Positions 8,536 through 20,051 of a DNA stretch of 64,000 nucleotides are shown here, piece after piece. The DNA is taken from positions 25,216 through 89,215 of the forward strand of contig NZ_JASDDG010000015.1 of the NCBI RefSeq assembly GCF_030407495.1, given 5' to 3'. The position numbers were made by a program, and so were the translations under genes. The notes beneath the pieces are model-generated. The model was given only the letters and a program-made list of their open reading frames with translations. It was not told the origin of the DNA and searched no databases. Each line of letters opens with the position of its first letter. Position 1 is the first letter of the stretch. Source of the stretch: Arthrobacter sp. APC 3897 (GTDB lineage Bacteria; Actinomycetota; Actinomycetes; Actinomycetales; Micrococcaceae).

Positions 8536-9371
8536 TAGTTCACCTGGTCCGGATGGGATCCGGAGCGCTGGTTCCGGTCCAGCCCGGCAATGGCGCTGCT
8601 TTGCTCCGGTGTCAGTTCGAACGAGAAAACATCCAGGTTCTCCTTGATGCGCTCTGCGGAGCTGGCCTTGGGAATGGCGATGCTGCCCTGTTCCACGTGC
8701 CAGCGGAGGATAACGCGGGCAGGGGAGACGCCCAGATCGGCGGCGATGGAGGTGATGACCGGGTCGGAGAGGACAGCACCGCGTCCCAGCGGGCTCCACG
8801 CGACCGTGCGGATGCCGTGCTCTCGGTGCAGATTGGTCAGCTCATGCTGCTGCAGCCACGGATGAAGCTCCACCTGGTTGACGGCAGGGACCACATCGGT
8901 GGCGTCCATCAGCTGCCGCAGGTGGTTGGGCTGGAAGTTTGACACTCCGATGGCACGCACCCGGCCGGACCGGTACAGCTCCTCCATGGCGCGGTACGTG
9001 TCCACGAACAATCCCCGCTCGGGGCAGGGCCAGTGGATAAGGTAGAGATCAAGGACGTCCAGGTCCAAACGGGACATGGAGGCATCGAAGGCCCGCAGTG
9101 TGGAGTCGTACCCCTGGTCGGTGTTCCAGACCTTTGTGGTGACAAATATCTCATCGCGGACAACGTTGCTGCCGGCGGTAAAGTCCCGCAGGGCCTTCCC
9201 GACGCCCTCCTCGTTCCCGTACAGGGCCGCGGTATCAACGTGGCGGTACCCGGCGCGGAGGGCTAGGGTGACCACATCCGCTGTGTCCGGGGCGGGTACC
9301 TTGTAGGTGCCGAAGCCGATCTGATCCATGCGGACGCCGTTGTTGAGGGTAAGTTTGGGTGCCGGTTCCAT
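8535..9371 (-). CDS. Aldo/keto reductase (AKR5-like)
   Basis: A 278-residue NADPH-dependent aldehyde/ketone reductase with a (beta/alpha)8 barrel. The catalytic tetrad is visible: Asp in AGYRHVDTAALYGNEEGVG, Tyr in the same segment, Lys in VTTKVWN, and His in YLIHWPCP. The NADPH-binding C-terminal part has IPKASSAERIKENLDVF, the standard phosphate-binding pattern. Start chosen at 9371 (MEPAPKLTLNNGVRMDQIGFG), where family homology begins. It is first in the operon with the hydrolase and glycosyltransferase and divergent from glpF. Confidence 0.92.
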   Translation of the reverse strand: MEPAPKLTLNNGVRMDQIGFGTYKVPAPDTADVVTLALRAGYRHVDTAALYGNEEGVGKALRDFTAGSNVVRDEIFVTTKVWNTDQGYDSTLRAFDASMSRLDLDVLDLYLIHWPCPERGLFVDTYRAMEELYRSGRVRAIGVSNFQPNHLRQLMDATDVVPAVNQVELHPWLQQHELTNLHREHGIRTVAWSPLGRGAVLSDPVITSIAADLGVSPARVILRWHVEQGSIAIPKASSAERIKENLDVFSFELTPEQSSAIAGLDRNQRSGSHPDQVN

Positions 9372-9577
9372 GCAAAAGACTCTACCGAGGATGACGGGCG
9401 GCGGGTGAATTAAGCCCGGTACCAAGACTCGGCGGAGACCCGGCATGGCACCTCTTCCAGCAGCCCCTTCCGTCAAATGCGGTTCAAAAGGGATTGATTG
9501 CGTAGGGTAGTACGGAAATAATTCGCAAAAACGAGGCAGCACCGCTGCCGGCCGTGGGTCCAACCGGGGAGGGAACC

Positions 9578-9607
9578 ATGGCAAAGTTGAGACAGACCAG
9601 CGGGTAA
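9578..9607 (+). CDS. Possible 9-codon leader ORF before glpF
   Basis: ATG at 9578 preceded by GGGGAGGGAACC, one of the better Shine-Dalgarno sequences in the window, encodes MAKLRQTSG and stops at 9605-9607, 35 bases before the glpF ATG. The peptide shows no amino-acid bias that would suggest attenuation. It may couple or meter glpF translation, or be a chance ORF. Confidence 0.3.
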   Translation: MAKLRQTSG

Positions 9608-9642
9608 TCGGCTGGTTCACTAACCAAGAGATGGAGAAGTCA

Positions 9643-10383
9643 ATGGTGACTCTCGGTGAGGTATTCCTCAGTGAGTTTGCTGGAACAGCAGTCCTGATAC
9701 TGCTCGGTTGCGGAGTGGTTGCAAACGTGGCCCTGCGCAAGACGAAGGGCAATGGCGGAGGGACCCTCATGGTCAACTTCGGCTGGGGCCTTGGCGTGTT
9801 TGCCGGTGTGTTTGTTGCCGTTCAGTCCGGCGCGCACCTGAACCCGGCGGTGACCTTTGGCCTGCTGTTCAACGGTTCGGATCTGGCCCCCGGCGTGGAA
9901 ACCAGTTTTGCCTCCGTCATGGTTTACCTGGTGGCACAGCTCCTGGGTGCAATGCTGGGTGCTGTCCTGGCATGGCTGGCATACAAGAAGCAGTTCGACG
10001 ACGAGCCCGACGCAGAGAACATCCTGGGCGTCTTCTCCACCGGTCCGACCATTCGGTCCTACGGCTGGAACGTTGTCACTGAAGTCATCGGCACCTTCGT
10101 TCTGGTATTCATCATCCTCGCCTTCGGCGGTACCCCGAATGAGCTGGGCCCGCTGGCTGTTGGCCTCCTGGTGGTTGCCATCGGCGCCTCCCTCGGCGGC
10201 CCCACCGGTTACGCCATCAACCCTGCCCGTGACCTGGGCCCCCGCATCGTCCACGCCCTGCTGCCCATTCCCAACAAGGGCAAGAGCGACTGGGCCTACT
10301 CCTGGGTGCCGGTTGTCGGCCCGATCATCGGCGGTTCGCTGGCCGGAATCGTCTTCAACGGCATTCCGATGCCCGTCGTCTAG
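9643..10383 (+). CDS. glpF: Glycerol facilitator GlpF (MIP channel)
   Basis: A 246-residue six-helix major intrinsic protein of the cytoplasmic membrane that lets glycerol diffuse in. Both half-helix NPA motifs are present: GAHLNPAVTFG (about 61-71) and YAINPARDLGPR (about 188-199). The Asp after the second NPAR (NPARD) is the hallmark of glycerol facilitators as against water-only aquaporins. I place the start at 9643 because GGAGAAG at 9633-9639 is well spaced for it; an in-frame ATG at 9631 would add MEKS but has a poorer site. It is 60 bases upstream of glpK, the usual uptake-and-trap pair; no glpD is adjacent. Confidence 0.93.
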   Translation: MVTLGEVFLSEFAGTAVLILLGCGVVANVALRKTKGNGGGTLMVNFGWGLGVFAGVFVAVQSGAHLNPAVTFGLLFNGSDLAPGVETSFASVMVYLVAQLLGAMLGAVLAWLAYKKQFDDEPDAENILGVFSTGPTIRSYGWNVVTEVIGTFVLVFIILAFGGTPNELGPLAVGLLVVAIGASLGGPTGYAINPARDLGPRIVHALLPIPNKGKSDWAYSWVPVVGPIIGGSLAGIVFNGIPMPVV

Positions 10384-10443
10384 AACGTTGACCGGGCGGA
10401 TTTCTTCCGCCACCAAACTTCCCTCAGTAAAAAGGAGCGAATC

Positions 10444-11964
<1,521 letters not shown>

Positions 11965-11992
11965 CCACACCGCGCCTGTTTCAGCGGTAGGA

Positions 11993-12027
11993 CAAGGGCC
12001 CCGGCGGAATTTCCGCCGGGGCCCTTG
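11993..12027 (+). terminator. Hairpin after glpK
   Basis: Inverted repeat of 17 bases each side (11993-12009 with 12011-12027) around a single base, folding as a very GC-rich stem with a short AATT-type loop. No T-run follows, so it may end transcription weakly or protect the 3' end. Confidence 0.65.
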
Positions 12028-12146
12028 CCGTCCCCGCGACGAAGCCTGGCGGAGCCCCGCCGGGGCCGGTGTTTGACCCTTGCTGCCCCTTGTCGGTAGC
12101 GTTCTGGCAGCATCAATGGTGATGCAGGTCACGAAAGCGGGAATGA

Positions 12147-13568
12147 GTGTTGGAACCACCTACGGCAGGACGCGGGGAATTGCCGGTCGCAGTCATCGGA
12201 GCAGGGCCCAGCGGACTGGCGGCCATGCGGGCCTTGTCCCGGCAGGGGCTGGAGTTTGTCGGCTTTGAACAGCACACCGATGTGGGCGGGCTCTGGAACA
12301 TCGAGAATCCAGCCAGCACCGTGTATGAATCCGCCCATCTCATATCTTCAAGAACCACCACCGAGTTCGCTGAATATCCCATGCCTGCGGGCACTCCGGA
12401 CTATCCGGGGCACCGGCACCTGCAGTCGTACTTCCGCGGGTACGCAGACCATTTCGGGCTTCGCGGTTCCATCCGGTTCGGGACTCAGGTCACCGCCGCC
12501 ACGCAGGACGACGGCGGCTGGCAGTTGTCGTGGCGCAGTGCCGAGGGTGCGGGCAGCGGGAAGTTCAGTGCCTTGATCGTGGCCACCGGCACGCTGCACA
12601 CCCCGTTCGTGCCCGGGTTTCCGGGCACCTTTTCGGGTGAAATCCTGCACTCGGCGCACTACAAGAACCCCTCCGACCTGGCCGGCAGGCGCGTCCTGGT
12701 CGTGGGTGCGGGCAACAGCGGCTGCGACATCGCCGTGGACGCCGTGCACCATGCTGCGTCCGTGGACATCAGTGTGCGGCGCGGCTACTACTTCATCCCG
12801 AAGTACATTTTCGGCCGGCCCACCGACACGCTGAACCAGGGCCGCCCGCTGCCCCGTCCGCTGAAGCAGTTCATCGACAAGCGGCTGCTTCGGATGTTCA
12901 CGGGCGACCCCCGCCGCTTTGGCTTCCCCGAACCGGGCTACCGGATCTACGAATCCCACCCTGTGGTCAACTCCCTGATCCTGCACCATCTGGGTCACGG
13001 CGATCTCGAGGTGATGCCGGACATTTCCCGGCTCGACGGGCATACGGTGCACTTTCGCGACGGCAGCGCGCGCGAGTATGACCTGATTCTGCTCTCCACC
13101 GGCTACGTCCTTTCCTATCCCTTCCTGAACCGGGCCGAGCTGGGCTGGAACGGCCCGTCGCCGTCGCTGTACCTGAACATGTTCAGCCGGCAGGCGGAAA
13201 ACCTGATCGTCGTGGGCATGGTGGAAGCCTCCGGCCTGGGCTGGGAAGGCCGCTACAAGCAGGCAGAACTCGCAGCTGCCTATCTGGCCGCGCAGGTTAA
13301 TGCACCGCAGCGCGCAGCCGGGTTCCGGCAGGCCATCGCCGGACCGTCCCCTGACATGACCGGCGGCTACAAGTACCTCGGCTTGGACCGGATGAGTTAC
13401 TACGTCAACAAGGACGCGTACCGGGCGCAGATCGCCGCCCATCTCGCGTTGCTGCACCCAACGGTCCAGCCAGCGGTCCAGAGAGGCCAGCCAGGCCAGC
13501 CGACGGTCCAGCCAGTGGTTCAGTCTGCGGCCGCGACGCGGGGCGGGGCCGGCACCCATGCCCATTGA
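12147..13568 (+). CDS. Flavin-containing monooxygenase
   Basis: A 473-residue FAD/NADPH monooxygenase of the FMO/BVMO group. The FAD dinucleotide motif is VIGAGPSG (about 16-23), the FMO-identifying region reads FSGEILHSAHYKN (about 167-179), the NADPH Rossmann motif is VVGAGNSGCD (about 188-197), and the late LLSTGYVLSYPF is the typical ATG-like motif. The last 35 residues (HPTVQPAVQRGQPGQPTVQP and onward) are a low-complexity Gln/Pro/Val repeat not normally found in the family. GTG start. The end overlaps the next gene by 11 bases. Substrate unknown; soft nucleophiles or ketones are typical. Confidence 0.87.
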   Translation: MLEPPTAGRGELPVAVIGAGPSGLAAMRALSRQGLEFVGFEQHTDVGGLWNIENPASTVYESAHLISSRTTTEFAEYPMPAGTPDYPGHRHLQSYFRGYADHFGLRGSIRFGTQVTAATQDDGGWQLSWRSAEGAGSGKFSALIVATGTLHTPFVPGFPGTFSGEILHSAHYKNPSDLAGRRVLVVGAGNSGCDIAVDAVHHAASVDISVRRGYYFIPKYIFGRPTDTLNQGRPLPRPLKQFIDKRLLRMFTGDPRRFGFPEPGYRIYESHPVVNSLILHHLGHGDLEVMPDISRLDGHTVHFRDGSAREYDLILLSTGYVLSYPFLNRAELGWNGPSPSLYLNMFSRQAENLIVVGMVEASGLGWEGRYKQAELAAAYLAAQVNAPQRAAGFRQAIAGPSPDMTGGYKYLGLDRMSYYVNKDAYRAQIAAHLALLHPTVQPAVQRGQPGQPTVQPVVQSAAATRGGAGTHAH

Positions 13569-14535
13569 CGACGTCGTACTGAACTTCACGCCCGCCTCGC
13601 TGATCGTCCTGAACGCGGTCCTGGCCCTGATCATCCTCGGAATCGCCCTGGAGGTCCGCCCGTCAGACTTCCGGACCGTTGCCCGCCATCCCAAGGCGGT
13701 GGTGCTGGGCATCGGCGCGCAGTACCTGGTGCTGCCCGCCGTCACCGTAGGGCTGGCCCTGCTGCTGAATGTGCCGGCCTCGATCGCGCTGGGCATGATC
13801 CTGGTGGCGTGCTGCCCGCCGGGCGGAATTTCCAACGTGCTGACCCACCGGGCCGGAGGCAACGTCGCCCTGTCGGCGTCGATGACCGCGGTATCCAACC
13901 TGGTGGCCATCGTGGTCATGCCGCTGAATGTGGCGCTTTGGGCGTCGCTGAACCCGGCCACCGATGCCCTGATGCGCGACTTTTCCCTGAACCGTGCCGA
14001 GATGCTGGTCCAGGTGCTGCTGATCATCGGGCTTCCCTTCGCCATCGGCATGCCGCTGGCCCGGCGCTTTCCCGCGCTGACCGCCAAGGCGCTGCCCTGG
14101 GTGCAGCGGGTGGGACTTGTGGCCCTGCTGGTGTTCATCATTTCCGGCACGGCCAGCAACCTTGGACCGCTGCGCGAGCACCTGGGCACCATCTTCCTGG
14201 TGGTCCTGCTCCATGACGCCGTGGCGCTGGCCGTCGGATACTGGACCGCAGCAGCAGCCCGGCTGGGGGAACCGGACCGCAGGGCCTTCGCCTTCGAGGT
14301 GGGCGCCCGCAACACCGGGCTGGGGCTGGGCCTGACGCTCACCTTCTTCGCCGGACTGGGCGGCATGGCCATGATCGCCGCCTGGTGGGGGATCTGGGAC
14401 ATCCTGGCCGGCCTGCTGCTGGCCACCTGGTGGCGGCGGCGGGATGCCCGGAAAGCAGCCCGGGCCCCAGCCATGCCCGGAACGCCCGAAGCAACCGAAA
14501 CCCCAGGACCTGCTGCCCGAAAGGAAGCCCCATGA
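13558..14535 (+). CDS. Bile acid:sodium symporter (BASS) family transporter
   Basis: A 325-residue integral membrane protein with about nine to ten hydrophobic segments. The motif MILVACCPPGGISNVLTHRAGGN (about 81-103, discontinuous helix region) and FEVGARNTGLGLGLTLTFF (about 246-264) match the sodium-binding crossover helices of the BASS/ACR3-like fold. The substrate is probably an organic anion, such as a steroid, pantoate-like or keto acid. It overlaps the monooxygenase by 11 bases and the SDR gene by ATGA, so all three are one operon; transport of the substrate or product of the pathway is likely. Confidence 0.85.
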   Translation: MPIDDVVLNFTPASLIVLNAVLALIILGIALEVRPSDFRTVARHPKAVVLGIGAQYLVLPAVTVGLALLLNVPASIALGMILVACCPPGGISNVLTHRAGGNVALSASMTAVSNLVAIVVMPLNVALWASLNPATDALMRDFSLNRAEMLVQVLLIIGLPFAIGMPLARRFPALTAKALPWVQRVGLVALLVFIISGTASNLGPLREHLGTIFLVVLLHDAVALAVGYWTAAAARLGEPDRRAFAFEVGARNTGLGLGLTLTFFAGLGGMAMIAAWWGIWDILAGLLLATWWRRRDARKAARAPAMPGTPEATETPGPAARKEAP

Positions 14536-15533
14536 CCCGGGTCTGCATCACCGGAGGCAACGGCTTCCTCGGCAGCGCGGTTGTTGCCCGGCTCCTGGAA
14601 CACCCGCAGATTTCCCATGTCCTGTCCCTGGACATCCGCGAACCTGCCCCGGAGCGCCGCCTGGACGGGGTCAGCTACGCGCTGGCCGATGTCTGTTCCC
14701 CCGACGTGGGCCGGCTGCTGGCGGAGCACCGGATCGATACCGTGGTGCATCTGGCAGCAATCGTGAATCCGGGCAAGGACACCACGCGCGAACAGGAGTT
14801 CGCCGTAGACGTGACCGGTTCCCGAAACGTGCTGGCCGCCTGCATCGACGCAGCGGTAAAGCATGTGGTCATCTCCTCTTCCGGCGCGGCCTACGGCTAC
14901 CACCCCGACAACCCGGCCTGGCTGCGGGAAAACGATGCCCTGCGCGGCAACAACGAGTTTGCCTACAGCCACCACAAGCGCCTGGTCGAGGAGGAACTGG
15001 CCCGCTTCCGGCAGGAGCATCCGGAGCTGAAACAGACCATCTTCCGCATCGGCACCATCCTGGGCGAGCGGGTCCGCAACCAGATCACCGCCCTGTTCGA
15101 CGCACCGCGGCTGCTGCGGGTCGCAGGCAGCGAGTCCCCGTTTGTCTTTGCCTGGGACACCGACGTCGCCGACGCCATGGTCCGCGCCGTGGTCACCGGG
15201 CGCAGCGGCATCTTCAATGTGGCAGGCGACGGCGCCCTGACGGTCCGCGAGATCGCCGGACTGCTGGGCCGCCGGACCCTCACGGTCCCCGGCCCGGTAC
15301 TGGCCGCCGCCCTGTGGCTGGGGCACCGGCTGAAGGTGACCGTGCACGGGCCGGAACAACTGCGGTTCCTGCGCTACCGCCCCGTGCTGGACAACACGGC
15401 CTTGAAGGAAGACTTCGGCTTTACCCCCACCTATACGAGCCGCGGGGCGTTCCTGGCCTTCCGCGCCGCCCGGGATGCCGCCGAACAGTCCGGGCCGGCC
15501 CCAACAGCACCGGCCCGGACTGCACTGAATTGA
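14532..15533 (+). CDS. NAD-dependent epimerase/dehydratase (extended SDR)
   Basis: A 333-residue extended short-chain dehydrogenase. The NAD-binding motif ITGGNGFLGSAVVARLLEH (6-24), VVHLAAIVNPGK (about 71-82), the catalytic Ser region VISSSGAAYGYHPDN, and the YxxxK as YSHHK (about 143-147) are all present. The C-terminal half, after GIFNVAGDGALTVREIAGLL, is typical of nucleotide-sugar or steroid-type 3-beta-HSD-like members. The ATG overlaps the transporter stop (ATGA). With a monooxygenase and a BASS transporter in one operon, a small catabolic or steroid/terpenoid-modifying function is possible but not shown. Confidence 0.87.
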   Translation: MTRVCITGGNGFLGSAVVARLLEHPQISHVLSLDIREPAPERRLDGVSYALADVCSPDVGRLLAEHRIDTVVHLAAIVNPGKDTTREQEFAVDVTGSRNVLAACIDAAVKHVVISSSGAAYGYHPDNPAWLRENDALRGNNEFAYSHHKRLVEEELARFRQEHPELKQTIFRIGTILGERVRNQITALFDAPRLLRVAGSESPFVFAWDTDVADAMVRAVVTGRSGIFNVAGDGALTVREIAGLLGRRTLTVPGPVLAAALWLGHRLKVTVHGPEQLRFLRYRPVLDNTALKEDFGFTPTYTSRGAFLAFRAARDAAEQSGPAPTAPARTALN

Positions 15534-15552
15534 TACTGCAATTAATTGATGC

Positions 15553-16569
15553 TCAGAAGTAACTGACACCGTTGGTTTTGAACGGCAGACCCAAACCGCC
15601 GGCCACTTCCGCAATGAGCTCGGGGCAAAAGAAGTACCAGTTCAGGGCAGCGATCAGCGGCTCCCCCTCGACGCACCGGATCCGCAGGACGTCGGCCACC
15701 ACTTCGGGGGAATCCGGGGCGTTCTTGGGCCGCTCCCACAGGAGGATGACTTCCTCACCGTCGAACCAATGGATACTCGGCCGGTAGAGCTCGGCGGCGT
15801 CCGGACCGAAGGTGTGGCTCATCGACCCCGTGCGGATCTGCTCGTGTCCGGTTTCGCTGACGTTGCCGACGACGTCAGTCCGCCCGGTGGAGAGGAACAG
15901 GCGCACCATCGTTTCGATGTCGTAGGCGGCAAACGCATCGGCCAGCTGCCGCAGCACCGCCGCGTGGGGAGTGGGCCGGGAGGCCACCGCGGTGTCCAAC
16001 CGTGCGGGCGCGGGCCTGCCCTCTGCCTGCGCCGCCTGCAACGCAGCCCGGCCACGGTGCAGGGCGCTCTTCACAGCCCCGGTGGTGGTGTCGAGGATGC
16101 CGGCAATCTCAGCCAGCGGATAGGAGAAAACGTCCTTGAGGACCACGCAGGCCCGCTCCTGCGGCGGCAGCGCAAGCAGCAACTGCCGCAGGGCCTCCTC
16201 CACAGCCACATTGACCAGGGGGTCCACTGCAGTGTCGTCGGGAAGGTTCATGCCTACGTCCGTCCCGTCAGCAGGGGTAATCCTGCCACTGCGGCGGAGC
16301 GAGTCCAACCAGATGTTCGTGGCGATCCGGATCAGCCACGCCTGCGTGTTGACGATGGGTTCGTGCCGCTGGGATGCGTCAGCCAGGGCCTTCGCGAGGG
16401 TTTCCTGCAACAGGTCCTCGGCGTCCCACACGTTGGAAGTGAGGCTGCGGCAATAGCGGTAGACCGAAGCCCGGACCGGTTCCAGCGCCACGAGGAAGTC
16501 CCGCCGTGCCTGCCGCAGTTCGCCGCGAAGGCGGCCGTCCAGTACCGGTGAATCCAACTCAAGTGTCAT
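15553..16569 (-). CDS. ECF sigma factor with C-terminal SnoaL-like domain
   Basis: A 338-residue alternative sigma factor. Region 2 is at about 30-95 (VRASVYRYCRSLTSNVWDAEDLLQETLAKALA), region 4 at about 130-185 (LPPQERACVVLKDVFSYPLAEIAGILDTTTGAVKSALHRGR). About 135 further residues follow, resembling the NTF2/SnoaL-like tail of ECF41/SigJ-type factors (AAYDIETMVRLFLSTGRTDV; IHWFDGEEVILLWERPK). The DGGGR linker motif of ECF41 is not seen, so it belongs to another SnoaL-fused group. No anti-sigma gene is adjacent; the tail probably regulates the factor directly. It faces the monooxygenase-transporter-SDR operon. Confidence 0.88.
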   Translation of the reverse strand: MTLELDSPVLDGRLRGELRQARRDFLVALEPVRASVYRYCRSLTSNVWDAEDLLQETLAKALADASQRHEPIVNTQAWLIRIATNIWLDSLRRSGRITPADGTDVGMNLPDDTAVDPLVNVAVEEALRQLLLALPPQERACVVLKDVFSYPLAEIAGILDTTTGAVKSALHRGRAALQAAQAEGRPAPARLDTAVASRPTPHAAVLRQLADAFAAYDIETMVRLFLSTGRTDVVGNVSETGHEQIRTGSMSHTFGPDAAELYRPSIHWFDGEEVILLWERPKNAPDSPEVVADVLRIRCVEGEPLIAALNWYFFCPELIAEVAGGLGLPFKTNGVSYF

Positions 16570-16706
16570 CTCTGCCCCTTTTCCAGGACCCTGGGCCCAG
16601 CGTGCTCACGGTCGTCTCATTCAAAAGCATGGCACTGTGCCATGTTCCTATCCGGTAGACGCACGGACGCCCCAAAAAGATACGCAAGGCGAAGGAATCA
16701 GTACTG

Positions 16707-17276
16707 ATGCGGCAGAATCGTCACATGTTGCTGCCTGAACCGCTGGTGCTGGACACTCCCCGGCTGACCCTGCGCCCTTACACCTCGGGGGATCTGGCAG
16801 CAGTGCACGGTTTTGCGTCGGACCGCCGGCTGACCGAATACGTTGAATGGGGTCCCAACACCTTTCAGGACAGCCGGGACTTTCTAGCCGCGTGCCGGGC
16901 CGAGGAGCAGCAGGACCCGCGGCGGGCCTACACCTTCGCGCTGACCGTGCCCGACGGCGGTGCAGGGGTCCGGAGCGGCCCGTTCGGTTCCGTGGGGCTG
17001 ACGGTGGACGGCGCCGGAGCCGGCGAAGTTGGTTATGTCCTGGCTGCAGAGCGCTGGGGCCAAGGTTATGCGACCGAGGCCGCGGCCGCCGTCGTCGGCT
17101 TTGGCTTCACCGTGCTGGACCTGGACCGGATCACCGCTACCTGCAGGCCGGGCAACACCGCGTCGTCCCGTGTTCTCGAAGAGACCGGAATGGTGCTGGA
17201 AGCCCGGCTGCCCGCCCACAAACTCATCCGGGGCCGGCGGGAAGATTCGCTGCTGTATGCGATCTCCCCGTCATAA
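16707..17276 (+). CDS. GNAT acetyltransferase, RimJ/RimL type
   Basis: A 189-residue N-acetyltransferase. It opens LDTPRLTLRPYTSGDLAAV, the hallmark start of RimJ/RimL-like enzymes. The acetyl-CoA site is AAERWGQGYATEAAAAVVGF (about 113-132), and LDLDRITATCRPGNTASSRV plus LEETGMVLE close the fold. Likely acetylates a protein N-terminus, antibiotic or small amine; the target is unknown. AAGGA lies upstream of the ATG at 16707; ATG at 16725 is an alternative. The leuS leader follows 48 bases later. Confidence 0.85.
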   Translation: MRQNRHMLLPEPLVLDTPRLTLRPYTSGDLAAVHGFASDRRLTEYVEWGPNTFQDSRDFLAACRAEEQQDPRRAYTFALTVPDGGAGVRSGPFGSVGLTVDGAGAGEVGYVLAAERWGQGYATEAAAAVVGFGFTVLDLDRITATCRPGNTASSRVLEETGMVLEARLPAHKLIRGRREDSLLYAISPS

Positions 17277-17324
17277 GGCTGTGGCGCGGCGACCGCCGAG
17301 AGGCGGCTGTTGTAAAGTGGAAAG

Positions 17325-17351
17325 ATGAACGCTTTCCTCCTCCTTAGGTAG
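17325..17351 (+). CDS. Leucine leader peptide of leuS (MNAFLLLR)
   Basis: An eight-codon ORF, MNAFLLLR then TAG, with three Leu codons in a row (CTC CTC CTT, 17337-17345) and the site GTGGAAAG just before the ATG. A GC hairpin and a terminator follow at once (17351-17402), and leuS begins 156 bases later. This is the layout of ribosome-mediated attenuation: slow decoding of Leu codons when charged tRNA-Leu is short would raise leuS transcription. Attenuators of this sort have been predicted for leuS in some other Actinobacteria. The mechanism here is inferred from sequence alone. Confidence 0.75.
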   Translation: MNAFLLLR

Positions 17352-17402
17352 CCGCGCACCGTCCGTGCGCGGCCCAGCCCCTTGCCTGCCGAGGGGCTTT
17401 TG
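17351..17402 (+). terminator. leuS attenuator hairpins
   Basis: Two adjacent stems: GCCGCGCAC 17351-17359 pairs with 17365-17373 (nine bp), and AGCCCCT 17376-17382 pairs with 17392-17398 (seven bp plus a wobble), followed by TTTT at 17398-17401. A ribosome stalled on the Leu codons at 17337-17345 would cover the 5' arm of the first stem. I could not find an unambiguous antiterminator pairing by eye. Confidence 0.7.
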
Positions 17403-17507
17403 TGTGTCTGGGGGAAAGTGTGACGAAACTTGAGTTTAAGCGGCGGAACCGGCGCTGACCGGCTACCGCGGATCAACAGGATTTCTTTGAGGACAGAGGC
17501 GACAACA

Positions 17508-20006
<2,499 letters not shown>

Positions 20007-20051
20007 GCTGGCGCTCATCACCATCACCGGGCGCGCTGATTCGGAGGGCTT

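Noticed and set aside
12348..15614. A 1088-residue open frame on the minus strand across the monooxygenase, transporter and SDR genes
   Set aside because: It is antisense to three genes with clear family motifs and overlapping starts and stops. Long antisense frames arise from GC-rich third positions; its translation is low-complexity with no motif.
17277..17507. T-box riboswitch before leuS
   Set aside because: No specifier-loop layout or T-box antiterminator core was found. The short Leu-rich ORF with a terminator explains the region better.
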